Below, piece by piece: positions 1 to 9,757 of a DNA stretch of 64,000 bases. The stretch covers positions 9,312,394-9,376,393 of the forward strand of contig CM038470.1 in the NCBI GenBank assembly GCA_021464415.1. Direction: 5' to 3'. Within the stretch, counting starts at the first letter, position 1; the number at the start of each line of letters is the position of its first letter. Source of the DNA: Lonicera japonica (taxonomy: Eukaryota > Streptophyta > Magnoliopsida > Dipsacales > Caprifoliaceae). The translations under genes were made by a program, and so were the position numbers. The notes under the pieces are model-generated. The model had not been told where the DNA came from. It searched no databases and saw nothing but the letters and a program-made list of their open reading frames with translations.

Positions 1-491
1 GGTAACAAAAAACATAGGCACTTAACGGCTTACATTGCTTAATTTTAAAATTCATTTTAAATTCTAGATAGAATTGTGCATTTATAAATATTTAATTCTT
101 ATCTGTGGAGTGTTTGAACAAAAACATCTTTTATAACTTCCTCGAAATCATTTAAAAATATTCTAGAGGCACATTGAGTGTAGGGATTACGTTCTCCTTG
201 AAATATGAAGCTAGTGTGAATTCCCTTGTTCGAGAATTAAGGTAATTTTAAGTTTTACTTGAATTGATTTAATTTGAGTTTCACGAATCAAATTGAATTA
301 TTGTATTTGTGATTTTTCCATTTTCACAACCAAGCACAAATAAATGTAAAAATTGTAAATTACCAAATTATAAAATTATTTAATTCACAATGAGAGGGAC
401 AACCAAAAGGGGCCAATTAATTATAATTGGAATGGTGGATGATCATGAATTTATATATAGCATGTTATTTCTTTTTCCTTCTTTTCCTCAG
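1..491 (+). other. intron of the NCL-like gene (5' part of gene lies off the window)
   Basis: AT-rich sequence without a convincing exon, ending in a pyrimidine-rich tract and an AG at 490-491 that is the acceptor for the first visible NCL exon. That exon is entered in phase 2, so at least one coding exon (signal peptide, first membrane segments and first alpha repeat) must lie upstream of position 1. Confidence 0.6.
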
Positions 492-2601
492 TTTCTGGAC
501 TGTTTGGAAGCAAAGAAACAGCACAAGGAGTGGTATCAGTAGGAATGGGATTGGTAGCTGGATCAACAGTTATGGCTCTTACAATACTATGGGGATCTTG
601 CATTGTGGCTGGCAAGTGTGATCGCGAGGGTTCTACTACAAAAGATTTGCAAGATACAAAAGGATTTAGTCTTACTGGTATTTCATTACTCCTCGACCTT
701 CTCATTTATAGATGGACTACTTCTGTTTGTAAAACACAGTGGCTAAATTAGCTTAATTAATTAAATTTGTTTTTCTTCAGTTATACTCATCGGTTGGTTT
801 TTATATGTTTATCAGGTTCTGGTGTTAGTACCGATATTTGGACTTGTTATGCCGCAAGAATCATGCTTGTATCAGTCATCCCCTTTGCAATTGTCCAAAT
901 TCCACAACCATTTTCGACTGATGAACAGAGTCGCATTGCAATCTTAGTTGCCCTCATTTTCTCCGTCGTCTTGTTGATTTCTTACTTCCTTTATCAGGTA
1001 TATATATACACGCAGATAATTATATCCATTCATCGTATCCAAAAGTCTGGAGTCCAACATTATTTGTTGCGTTTAATTTTATTTTACAAAATTGATGTAA
1101 AATTATTGTGTTTGGATCAGGTGCTTCAGAAAAGGATACAACGTAGAAGACTTGCATACGCAAAGCATAAGCATGTAATGATAGGGATCTTGAAGCATTT
1201 TACGTCTATATTAGGAAGGCTCCGCATGGCGGATGGTAGTCCTAATAGAGAGAAATTAGAAAAGTAAGGAAGTAGTCCATTTGTCACTTTTTATTTCTAA
1301 TAAAACAAGGGTAGTTAAATAAATTTTGGCTTCTGCCAATTAAGTAATATTATTAATTTTAAAGCACGGTGTACAATCAGTTGATGCAACTGTTAAACGT
1401 ATGGTTATAATGACAGGTTATTTAAAGAGGTAGATGTGAATAAAGATGAATCACTCTCACCTACAGAGCTTAGAGCAATGATAACAGGAATCAACTTGGA
1501 AGAGATAACCTTTGACGCGGATGATGTTGTTGGGAAAATAATGGAAGAATTTGACACATCCAATGATTCTAATGTTGATTTGGCAGAGTTCATAAGAGGG
1601 ATGTCAAATTGGCTCAACAAGACTAAGCACTCTATAAAGAAGAATTACACCCACAGCAAAACAATGGAATTGGAATTATCATCAGACTTGCATAGAGTAT
1701 GCATATATTCATCATTACTCGTATCACTCAACTCCTCTGTTTTTCTATAATTTCTTTTTCCCTTATTCCTTGTTTCTTTTCATAATGTGCATACATTTAA
1801 TTTTTAATCGCAAAATTAAATGAGTTGTTTAGAGGTTTCATTCAAATGCGCAAATTGAAACTACATACATACATTAATTAATATTCAAATTTTGGATTCA
1901 GATATGCACAATTGTTGTTTTTGCAGCGAACTAAGGAACAACTCGATTTGTTGGGGGATTGTGACAATGAGGCGGTGGTAGAAATCGAAAATCGCAAGTG
2001 GAACATATTTAAAGCAGTGTTGATGTTGGTTGTGGGAGTGATAATAGCAGTTTCATTTGCTCATCCTTTTGTGGATTCTATCGAAAACTTCTCCACAGCC
2101 ACCACCATTCCTTCTTTCTTTGTTGCATTTGTGGTTCTCCCTTTTGTTCGTTTCAATGAAGCTTACGCACTTGTCAATTTTGCTACTAGTAAAGGAAAAA
2201 CTACTGCTTCTTTAACCCTTTCTCAGGTGATTACCCTTTTTCTATTTTGCTTCTTAATAATAAAATTGTAAAGTTTGCTAATTATTTCTAGAATTAATAT
2301 GGTCTAACCTAAATTTTTTTTGTTTCATTTTGTTATGCAGATTTATGCAGCAATAACAATGAATCACAATCTTTGCCTATCAGTCTTCCTAGGAATTGTT
2401 TATACGCGAGATTTAACATGGGATTTCTCGGCCGAAGTGTGGATTATTCTCATAGTTAGCCTAATAGCCGGCATCTCAGCCAGTATTCGCACTACTTTTC
2501 CTCTGTGGACATGTTTGGTAGCCTACGCGCTTTATCCATTTTCGCCATTGCTGGTTTATATTCTCCAACGTGTTGCTAGATCGCCTCACCTCCTTTTGTG
2601 A
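492..2601 (+). CDS. NCL: NCL-like Na+/Ca2+ exchanger with EF hands, 3' part of gene (six exons)
   Basis: Membrane cation/Ca2+ exchanger of the plant NCL family, in which two membrane blocks flank a cytosolic EF-hand pair. Exons read from splice sites and frame: 492-677, 816-997, 1121-1263, 1417-1696, 1927-2226 and 2341-2601 (stop TGA). All five visible introns are GT-AG and the frame is continuous. Conserved stretches include VGMGLVAGSTVMALTILWG, VSTDIWTCYAARIM, IQRRRLAYAKHKHV and RTTFPLWTCLVAY. Exon 1417-1696 holds two canonical EF-hand loops, DVNKDESLSPTE and DTSNDSNVDLAE. The ion-binding second alpha repeat (about 2133-2175) is odd: where the family has LPLATNSSEA this protein reads LPFVRFNEA, one residue shorter and without the Ser-Ser pair. 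The N-terminal exons are outside the window. The family assignment is firm. Transport activity is doubtful because of the altered motif. A decayed second copy lies at 8086-12405. Confidence 0.88.
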
Positions 2602-2877
2602 GCAAGCAAATTGAAGCATTAAATTTTCCTATGTATTAATTTCTTGACCTCGTAATGTTATTGCCATAGTTAATTATTTGATACTCAAGTTCGTAAATAT
2701 GCCAGGCATTGTGTGAATATGTATAATTAAATAAGAAAAATTTAATCTCATCTTTACCGTAATCGGTTTTGGAAGAATGGAATTGTAAGTGGAGAAATTT
2801 GTTTAATTAACTAGAAAGCTGCAATGTTTGTATGCAAGAGATTTTTGTTTGGTAAAAAAGTTTATGAAACTAAAAAA

Positions 2878-3895
2878 GGGTAAATTACACTTTGCCCATT
2901 CGAACTATTACACAAATAGCACTTTGCTTACCAAACTATTAATTTTAGCAATTTTCACTATAAACTATTGATGATTTTGTTTCATTTTACCTCAAATTGT
3001 TAATAGGGTTAAAAAATAGACATAATTTGAGGGCAAAATTAGAAATTTATAAAAAGTAAATGGCACTTTGCCCCTTGAACTATTATTCAAGTAACACTTT
3101 GCTTATTAAGTAGCTATTTTTACCTCTAATTGTTAATTTTGTTAAACTTTAACCCAAATTGTTGACAGTTAGTTTTAAGAAAACAAAGGGAATAGCAAAT
3201 ATTGATATTTACATTTAATAAACTTTCACCTCTCTCCATTTTCACCTGTCTCATCAGTAACTCTCTTCCATTCATTAATGGAAATCACAGCAGTGAATCA
3301 AATCTAAACTCATTAACTTAAATTTTCTTTAATTTCTTGCAACAAATCTAAGCCCCTTTTCCAAAACAAGATCTAAACATATACGATAAAAACTTTATAA
3401 ATTAATAAGGTCGGGACTGGCCAATTTTATTAATTAAAAGAGGTTTTAATTTATTGATAAATTAATAAATTATTATTTTATTGATAAGTTAATAATATAT
3501 TAATTTATTGAAAGATGTGTTTCCAATATTATTCTCTTAAAATTCTTTAGATTTTATTTTCTATAAACATAACTAAGTAAATTATATATTCTTAACCATG
3601 TTAGAATTTAAGATAAGCCGTAACAAATTTAGTTGTTTGTAATAAAAAAATGCTAAAATCAATAGTTTGGTAGGCAAAATATTACTTGGACAATAGTTCA
3701 GGGGGTAATGTGCAATTTAGCCTTTGTAAATTTTCAAATTTGCCCTCAAATTTTGTCTGTTTTTTAACTCTGTTAGCAATTTGAAATAAACTACAACAAA
3801 ATCAGTAGTTTACAGCAAAAATTGCAAAAATTAATAATTTGGTAGGCAAAGTACTACTTGAACAATAGTTCATACGGGGAAAGTATAATCTACCC
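2878..3895. mobile_element. Mutator-like palindromic MITE, 10-bp target duplication
   Basis: Begins GGGTAAATTACACTTTGCCC and ends with the inverted, slightly diverged match. The arms pair for about 170 bp (2878-3050 with 3725-3895). It is flanked by the identical 10-mer AACTAAAAAA at 2868-2877 and 3896-3905, a size typical of Mutator-type insertion (9-10 bp). Between the arms a second, related inverted pair (about 3056-3115 and 3655-3722) with similar ends suggests a nested or self-duplicated copy. No open reading frame is present, so it is non-autonomous. Confidence 0.8.
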
Positions 3896-4482
3896 AACTA
3901 AAAAAGTAATTATTTTTCTTTCATTGTTAAGACTCAATTGATGAATTCATTACAACTGTTCATGAATTATGAAAGACCAGGCTCAACAAATATTGACATG
4001 TCCTTATCAACCCACAAGGATGTTGTACGGTTAATATTGTGGGCAAGTTGCTGTATATGCTATAATATATATGCGATAGTCGCTGACAATTAAGCCATAC
4101 ACTATATGTAGGTATCCATTCCAAATTTGATGTGTTATATATGTGTCTTTGATGTTATTGAGCTTTTCTAAAAATAAGTCCATTGAGAAAAATGCAAAAA
4201 CACTAAGGCCTTGTTCACTTGCCACTTAATTTGCCACTTAAATCTGAAAACTTAAAATTTTCAGATTTAAGTGGCTGTGAAAGTTGTTCACTAACTAAAA
4301 AAATTAAGTGGCCACTTAATTTTTACCACTTAAAACTTAAAATTTTCACCCAAAATTTTAAGTGGCAAAGTTGCCACTTAAATCTGAAACTTAATTTTAA
4401 AGTGTAGAAAAAGTCTACTTTACCCTCCCGCTTTTCTCAAAATTACACAAAAACCACCCCTCACCCTTTGATTGATTATTAC

Positions 4483-4703
4483 CTTTGTTGCCTCTTGTTC
4501 ATGAAGCTGAATATACCCGCTGGACTTGAAAACTCGGAAATGAAGGAAAAACTTTCCCCTACAATAGGCCAACCCAAGCTACCCGGAATTCCCTCAATTT
4601 CTTTCGGTGAAACCCTTGCATGTTGCAAGAAGACGGAGGCCACAAGAAGCGCGAGAACCGATGCGAATGCCACGAGCAGTAACACAATGGTTATTAGCTC
4701 CAT
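4483..4703 (-). pseudogene. captured cytochrome P450 first exon (N-terminal fragment)
   Basis: The - strand frame starts MELITIVLLLVAFASVLALL, a membrane anchor (residues 4-26), and continues to the proline-rich hinge IPGSLGWPIVGESFSFI and on to FMNKRQQR. The hinge wording GxLGWPxxGE is typical of plant P450s, with the CYP85 clan the best guess. The reading stops at an apparently intact donor (GT at 4482-4481), leaving phase 2, where intact genes continue YGK. No I-helix, ExxR or haem-Cys exon is found downstream (below 4480), only the subterminal repeats of the surrounding element. The exon carries no stop or frameshift, so the capture is young or the fragment is conserved. It could be transcribed, but a working enzyme cannot be made from this window. 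Confidence 0.75.
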
Positions 4704-4758
4704 TCGCTGCTAAACAGGAGGTACTAATGATAACTTTCTGAGAACTTAGAATTCGGGG

Positions 4759-4767
4759 TTTTATATA
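4759..4767 (-). promoter_or_regulatory. TATA box of the captured P450 fragment
   Basis: TATATAAAA on the - strand, about 60 bp upstream of the ATG at 4703. That gives a short leader and shows that promoter sequence was captured with the exon. Confidence 0.5.
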
Positions 4768-5046
4768 TTGAATAAAAAACCAGTTTCATTCTCTTGCATA
4801 TTCTACTTTGTCTTATTTTCATTTAAAATCATGTGTTCAAAATACAATAATAAGGGCAGAATGGTCATAATAATAAAAATTCAGATTTCAGATGTGTTAT
4901 ATTAAAACAAACAACATTTTTTCAGATACATTTTTCAGACGTAAACAAACAGCTTTTTAAGTTTTAAGTTTTCAGTTTTCAGTTTCAGTTTTCAGTTTTC
5001 AATTTTCAGATTTCAGTTTTCAGTTTTTTTACTAAACGGCACCTAA

Positions 5047-7285
5047 CAATTTGCACTTAAAATGGACGATATGCTAATGATAGCTTTGCGCACCGACAAA
5101 ACGAGAACAATAAAAATAATTAGCAAGTTGACCCTCCCAACCAATGTCAAACCAATCTAAATCCGGTCTAACGTAAGCACTAAACCTGGCCCAAACCTAC
5201 CGGCAATGCCAATTAAACGTCATAAAATCCATTAATAAAATTACATTATTTGATAATTTTGACATAACTACTAGTAAGCGGCTAGTACGCTAGTATCTTT
5301 TTCATTGCTTCGTTTCTCATTAATATACGGTGTTCATTTTGTTTAAATTTTGGTTTGTTTGGAAATTTTAAATAGTAATTTACATTAGAATTTTATTATA
5401 ATTTATTTCAAGAGGTTTAATCATACGTTAGTGAAACTCAAACTTTTAATACGAAATTACCATTTTAAATTTCAGGAAAAAAACAAAAAAAGCCATCAGA
5501 TGAAACAAGCACTAAAATTTTTTTATCTAAAAAGAAAGAAAAACCTACTATATAATTAAGAGTTGATATTTCACAGTTTTTGTTAGGCATACGTACGGTA
5601 CAATTACAGAACACGCGACACGTTATGAACACGCGGGTGGTGCTGGACCTGGGCGCAGAGTCAGAGGACTTCAGGGTAAACAACAATCGACTTGTCTCCT
5701 ATGTATCTAGCTCACCCCTCTTCCTACTCTCAGCCCAGCTATTCCGACAAAGATGCACTTATTAATTGCCATTGACCTGCCAAACCATCTTTAGTTTTTA
5801 AAGCCGAACAACTCAGCAACAAAGAGAACGAAAAGATTTAATAATAAAAACAATTGAAAAGAGTCAACATGCATTACAGCATAATTTCTTGGAATCAGCA
5901 ATAATAAATAATATATTAGTCTTATTTTAATATGACGTAAAGATATTTCTACGGGAGCATAGTTCTAAATGTTTTTTCTTTTGAGCTGAGTTAGTTCCAA
6001 TGTTTTTTCATGAGTCGAATAAATAAGACGGGACCCAATTATCCTAAAGGATGAATAGGATTATAAGTGAAACATAATAGTATAAGAGAACCGGATGAGA
6101 TATTGCCGAGCAAAGAAAGGGATAAGCCGAGTATAAGGAGGTTTCACCAAGTAAAAATAATGAACTTGAGAATGACCTTCAGTATGTAGTTGGGGATGTG
6201 TACGTACAAGCTAGCTCACCAATAAGAAAAGGACATCCACGAACGATACCGCACGATGAAAGATTACTGTACTAACGAATAGCCAATCGACACGTGTAAA
6301 GTAAGGAGAAGTTAGTTATAACAGCTGTCTCTCCGACAGGTGGAGGGAGGAAATGAGTGTCACGAAAGCCCTAAAAGATGCCCCGGATGGTAATTTCGCC
6401 GGTGACCTAATCTATCTTGGAAAACACGAAAGGCAAGAATATAAATAGAAAGTGATGTTCCCTAAAAAGAAGGGAGAAAAAACTGGCTAAAAAAGGAGGA
6501 GAGGCAAAAATTCAATTATTGTTCCTACCAGTCTGAGCCGGACTTACTCCGGTATATAAAAGCATCACCTACAACTTCTATGACAGAGTTTAAAGAAAAA
6601 AAATCTCTATTCTACTTTTAAACATTTTTTTAGCTAAACTAGATATTTAATATTCGTTGAATTTAGATTAAATGTAGTGATTAAAAACAAAAATTAGATT
6701 AACTGTTAACTTTTTTTGGACGAGTTTAGGTTAACTGTTTAAGGTATCAATCTTTTTTTTTTTTTTTTTGTTTAAGCTACCATCAATATATATTATTTTA
6801 TTTTGACATGCATATAAAAATTAGATACATGCTCGAATCAAATTAATCCCTGGACTCTAGATTAAAAATCATGTGTGTTAGACTAATTATTTTAATAATT
6901 GTTACAATTAGGTTTCGGTGTTTTGTTTTTTTTTTTTTTTTTTTTCAAAATCTAACTGAAAAAATTGAGATCTCAGCACTCTAAATTTAAATAATCCAAA
7001 AAAAATTATGAGATGTAGTCTAAGTTCAACTCACCCATAGACAAATTTTGGGTCCACCGCTACATTACTCATTTTCGTGATATTGTAGTTGGTATTCTAA
7101 AAATTCCGGTCTAAGGCCGGTTAGGGGCCTTCACAGTTGTTTGCCGCTAGTTTTCTTAATTTCTCTCACCATTGTTAATTATTCTGAAATTAAAACTGTA
7201 GTGACAAGTTAAAAGCAAAGTTGAAGTCTTAATTTTTTATTAAGAAATGTTTGGGTTACATAAATAAGGGAAAAACTTTTCATAT
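5047..7285. other. intergenic, no gene recognised
   Basis: AT-rich intergenic DNA. A more GC-rich patch at 5590-5760 gives short overlapping frames on both strands, with no family recognised. Poly-T tracts lie at 6753-6770 and 6926-6944. A part with LTR-like character is listed separately. Confidence 0.5.
5980..6600 (+). repeat. possible LTR fragment (Gypsy-like style)
   Basis: Differs from its surroundings in being purine-rich. It holds a G-box-like ACACGTGT near 6290, a TATAAATAG near 6440, and GTCTGAGCCGGACTTACTCC near 6530, a style common in plant Gypsy LTR ends. No terminal repeat pair or target duplication was found, so this is a guess from style. Confidence 0.3.
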
Positions 7286-7288
7286 TAA

Positions 7289-7733
7289 CAGTCCGTTTGG
7301 ATTGAGGGAATGGGAAAGAAGGGAAAGGGAAAGGAAAAGAGGATGATGGATTACATTTCACTTGTTTGGATAGATTTATAAGAGGGAGTGGAGAGGAAAT
7401 GGAGGGATTGGGAGGGAATGCCAATCCCTTCTATTCCTTTATTTTGTTTCCTTCTAATATTGGGAGGATTGGGAGGGAAAGGAAAAAATTTTAATGATTT
7501 TTTCACGTTATTCCAAATTTAACCTTAATTTGTTAATAATATATTAAATCACATTCCTTTCCTTTCCTTTTTTCTTTCTATCCAAACAAGATTTATTTTC
7601 ATTCCATTCTTTTTCATCTTTAGCTATCCAAACAACAATAAAACTAAATTTATTCCTTTTCATTCTATTCCATTCATTCCCCTCCTAATTAACTATTTTC
7701 TTTCCATCCTTCCCTTTCAATCTAAACGGATTG
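7289..7733. mobile_element. Tourist-like MITE with TAA target duplication
   Basis: The left end CAGTCCGTTTGGATTGAGGG matches the inverted right end (CAATCCGTTTAGATTGAAAG on the - strand). TAA lies on both sides (7286-7288 and 7734-7736). The sequence is 445 bp, strongly asymmetric (G/A-rich left arm, C/T-rich right arm), and has no coding capacity. Confidence 0.75.
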
Positions 7734-7736
7734 TAA

Positions 7737-8085
7737 GTGTTTCTTATATTGGATTAGAACTGCCCCAATGAGATTTCAATCTGCCCTTAAAGGGATTGGA
7801 GGTCCAATATTAACTATTGCTCATAAGGATATAAGGTGCAAGCCCTTTTTAAAGAATTGCTTTACTTTGCTTTCAATCCGCTAGCTCTCGTTGAAAAGTA
7901 CATTTTTTTAATTATGCAGTGAAACACAACTCCTTAATTTCAATGTGCAACCTCTCAATCTATTGCAACAAAAAGCACTGAATTGCCATTGAGCTAGACT
8001 AGAAAGTAATGTACAATAATTTTCCCTCCATCACTTTTACTTATTTACTTCAAATGACCTCGATCTTCTATTTATATGTATGCAG
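7737..8085 (+). other. intron-like remnant upstream of the dead NCL copy
   Basis: No coding signal. It ends TATATGTATGCAG, a good acceptor for the pseudoexon at 8086, so it is probably what is left of the preceding intron. No earlier NCL exon (EF-hand part) was found between 2602 and 8085. Confidence 0.4.
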
Positions 8086-8203
8086 AACCGATCTGCAGAT
8101 GTAGTTGGGGATCTTAAAGGTGAAGAAGAGGAGGGAAATCTTGAAAATCCCAAGTTTATGATATTAAAGCAGTTGGGTTGCTTCTTTTAGGGACAATTAT
8201 TGG

Positions 8204-8812
8204 TGTTGTGTTTGGCTTGTAATTGATGTAAGCAGTGATGGTGCAAAACATTTTTTGCACTAGGCAGTGTACCCACGGACTTGGTGTAAAACATGTTTTG
8301 CACCAAACAGTAAGCACTCAAAATGGGTGCAAAACACGTTTTGCGCTTGGGCAGGTAAAAGGTAACAAGTTTAATTATTCACCGGGTATAAATAGAGATG
8401 TTCTTTTTTATTTTTGTGAGATTTGAAATAGTGTTGCTTTGCAAGAATGCAAAGAGAGACTTGTGTTTAGCTTAGGTTTAGCTAAGGTTGAGAGGTAATT
8501 ATTGGACGTTTGTTTCATTCATCTAGAGTGAGAATTATTGTGAGAGAATTGGGGTAAATTCTTTGTTATCAATAAAGTTGCTATATCTTAGTGGAAGACT
8601 CGAAGGGTTCCATAAAAGTCTGGTGTGTTCTTTTTCTTTGCTTTGCACTTGGTTGTCGTTACACTTTATCTTTTATCTATATTTGCTTGTTATTGTGTTG
8701 GCCATTCTTGGTTTAAACAAAGATCTTATTACTTGACGGTTTTTGCCTACCAAGTGTTCGTGGAAATTCCTGAAAGGAATTTCTCGGGTTTATTTATAGA
8801 TTTGGCACAGCA
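8204..8812 (+). mobile_element. solo Copia LTR
   Basis: Starts TGTTGTGTTTGGCTTGTAAT and ends CAGCA. Flanking 5-mers are ATTGG (8199-8203) and ATTGA (8813-8817), a target duplication with one change. It contains GGTATAAATAG (about 8385) and ATCAATAAAGTTGC (about 8568). It aligns over its whole length with the - strand LTR at 60542-61156 of the Copia element at the right end of the window. No internal region remains, as expected after LTR-LTR recombination. Confidence 0.85.
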
Positions 8813-9020
8813 ATTGAAGATGCGCCCATTTGCTCATCCAATTGTAGATTTTATAAACAACTTATCCACAACATGCGATAGGGAGTTCCCCTATTCTATT
8901 TGGCTTTTGGGGTTATTCCTTCAATTAATTCATCCCGTCAAGGGATTAGCTAGAGGCTGCCAATACTATTGCAAGAAATAAAAGAAAAGAAAGAGGATTG
9001 CATCTTTGACACTTGCTCAG

Positions 9021-9703
9021 TCGCTCAAGTAATTAATTTCCTTTATAATCATATCAAACATGACATATGTATATATTTGAAAAGTTTAACTTACACCGAG
9101 TATAAAACAAATAATTTTTACACATGTCAATAACTTTGTTTCAACCTCATATTTCATCAATCTATCAGTTAGATTAAATTATTATTATATATCAAAGATG
9201 CATGCAACATATTAAATTAATCGGAGTTGTAAAAGTCCATCATCATTGGTTACAAATATTTGATTGATTTGAAACCTTGCATGCTTGATAAATACAACAA
9301 AAATTAGTTAACCTGGCAGTGGAATTGATAAAATGTTAAAATATAAATATGAGAAAAAGTATGTGTGCTTACAGGTATGGAATTTTATATTAGAATGTCT
9401 CATTATAACGTGTTGACACTACCCTATTTATTAACCCTTTTTAAGTTTTATAATTTTTTCATGTGGGATCAATAGTTTGAGCAAATCATTATTATTATTT
9501 TTTTCATGTGGATCAATATTTTAAGCCAACCATTCTCAATAATATATATATATATATATGTATATTTAGTCACTTGACCTTTATATAATTGGCTAGGTAA
9601 CATATCAATAACTACATTTTGTATAAATAAGTGATTGAGACTATCAGTAAGAACATCTCCAACAAACATGTGCTGTTATAACTTACTAGGAGTTTTTGTG
9701 CAA
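9021..9703 (+). other. former intron between NCL pseudoexons
   Basis: AT-rich, no coding signal, with a (TA)n run near 9543-9560. Its two splice sites are mutated (see the pseudogene). Near 9653 the text AACATCTCCAACAAA resembles the end of a MITE such as the one at 52169, but no partner end was found. Confidence 0.4.
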
Positions 9704-9757
9704 ATTTATGTTGTAGTAACAATGAATCAGATTCTTTACCTGTCAGTCTTACTTTGC

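Larger units (their letters stand above)
4207..5043. mobile_element. PIF/Harbinger-like (Tourist) Pack-type element carrying a P450 exon
   Basis: Flanked by TAA at 4204-4206 and 5044-5046. The left end is GGCCTTGTTCACT, the Tourist style. The right end reads GGTGCCGTTTAGT on the - strand, an imperfect terminal match. Subterminal sequence is rich in short repeats: (C)CACTTAA/TTAAGTGG at 4217-4395 on the left and (C)AGTTTTCAGTTTT on the right (4957-5030). The middle holds a non-repetitive piece with the first exon and promoter of a cytochrome P450 gene. No transposase is seen. Confidence 0.7.

Noticed and set aside
451..705. - strand frame over the first NCL exon
   Set aside because: It is antisense to a well-supported exon and has no family resemblance.
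9691..9720. Working acceptor for NCL pseudoexon 6
   Set aside because: The position of the acceptor reads AA, and the downstream exon is cut by a LINE.
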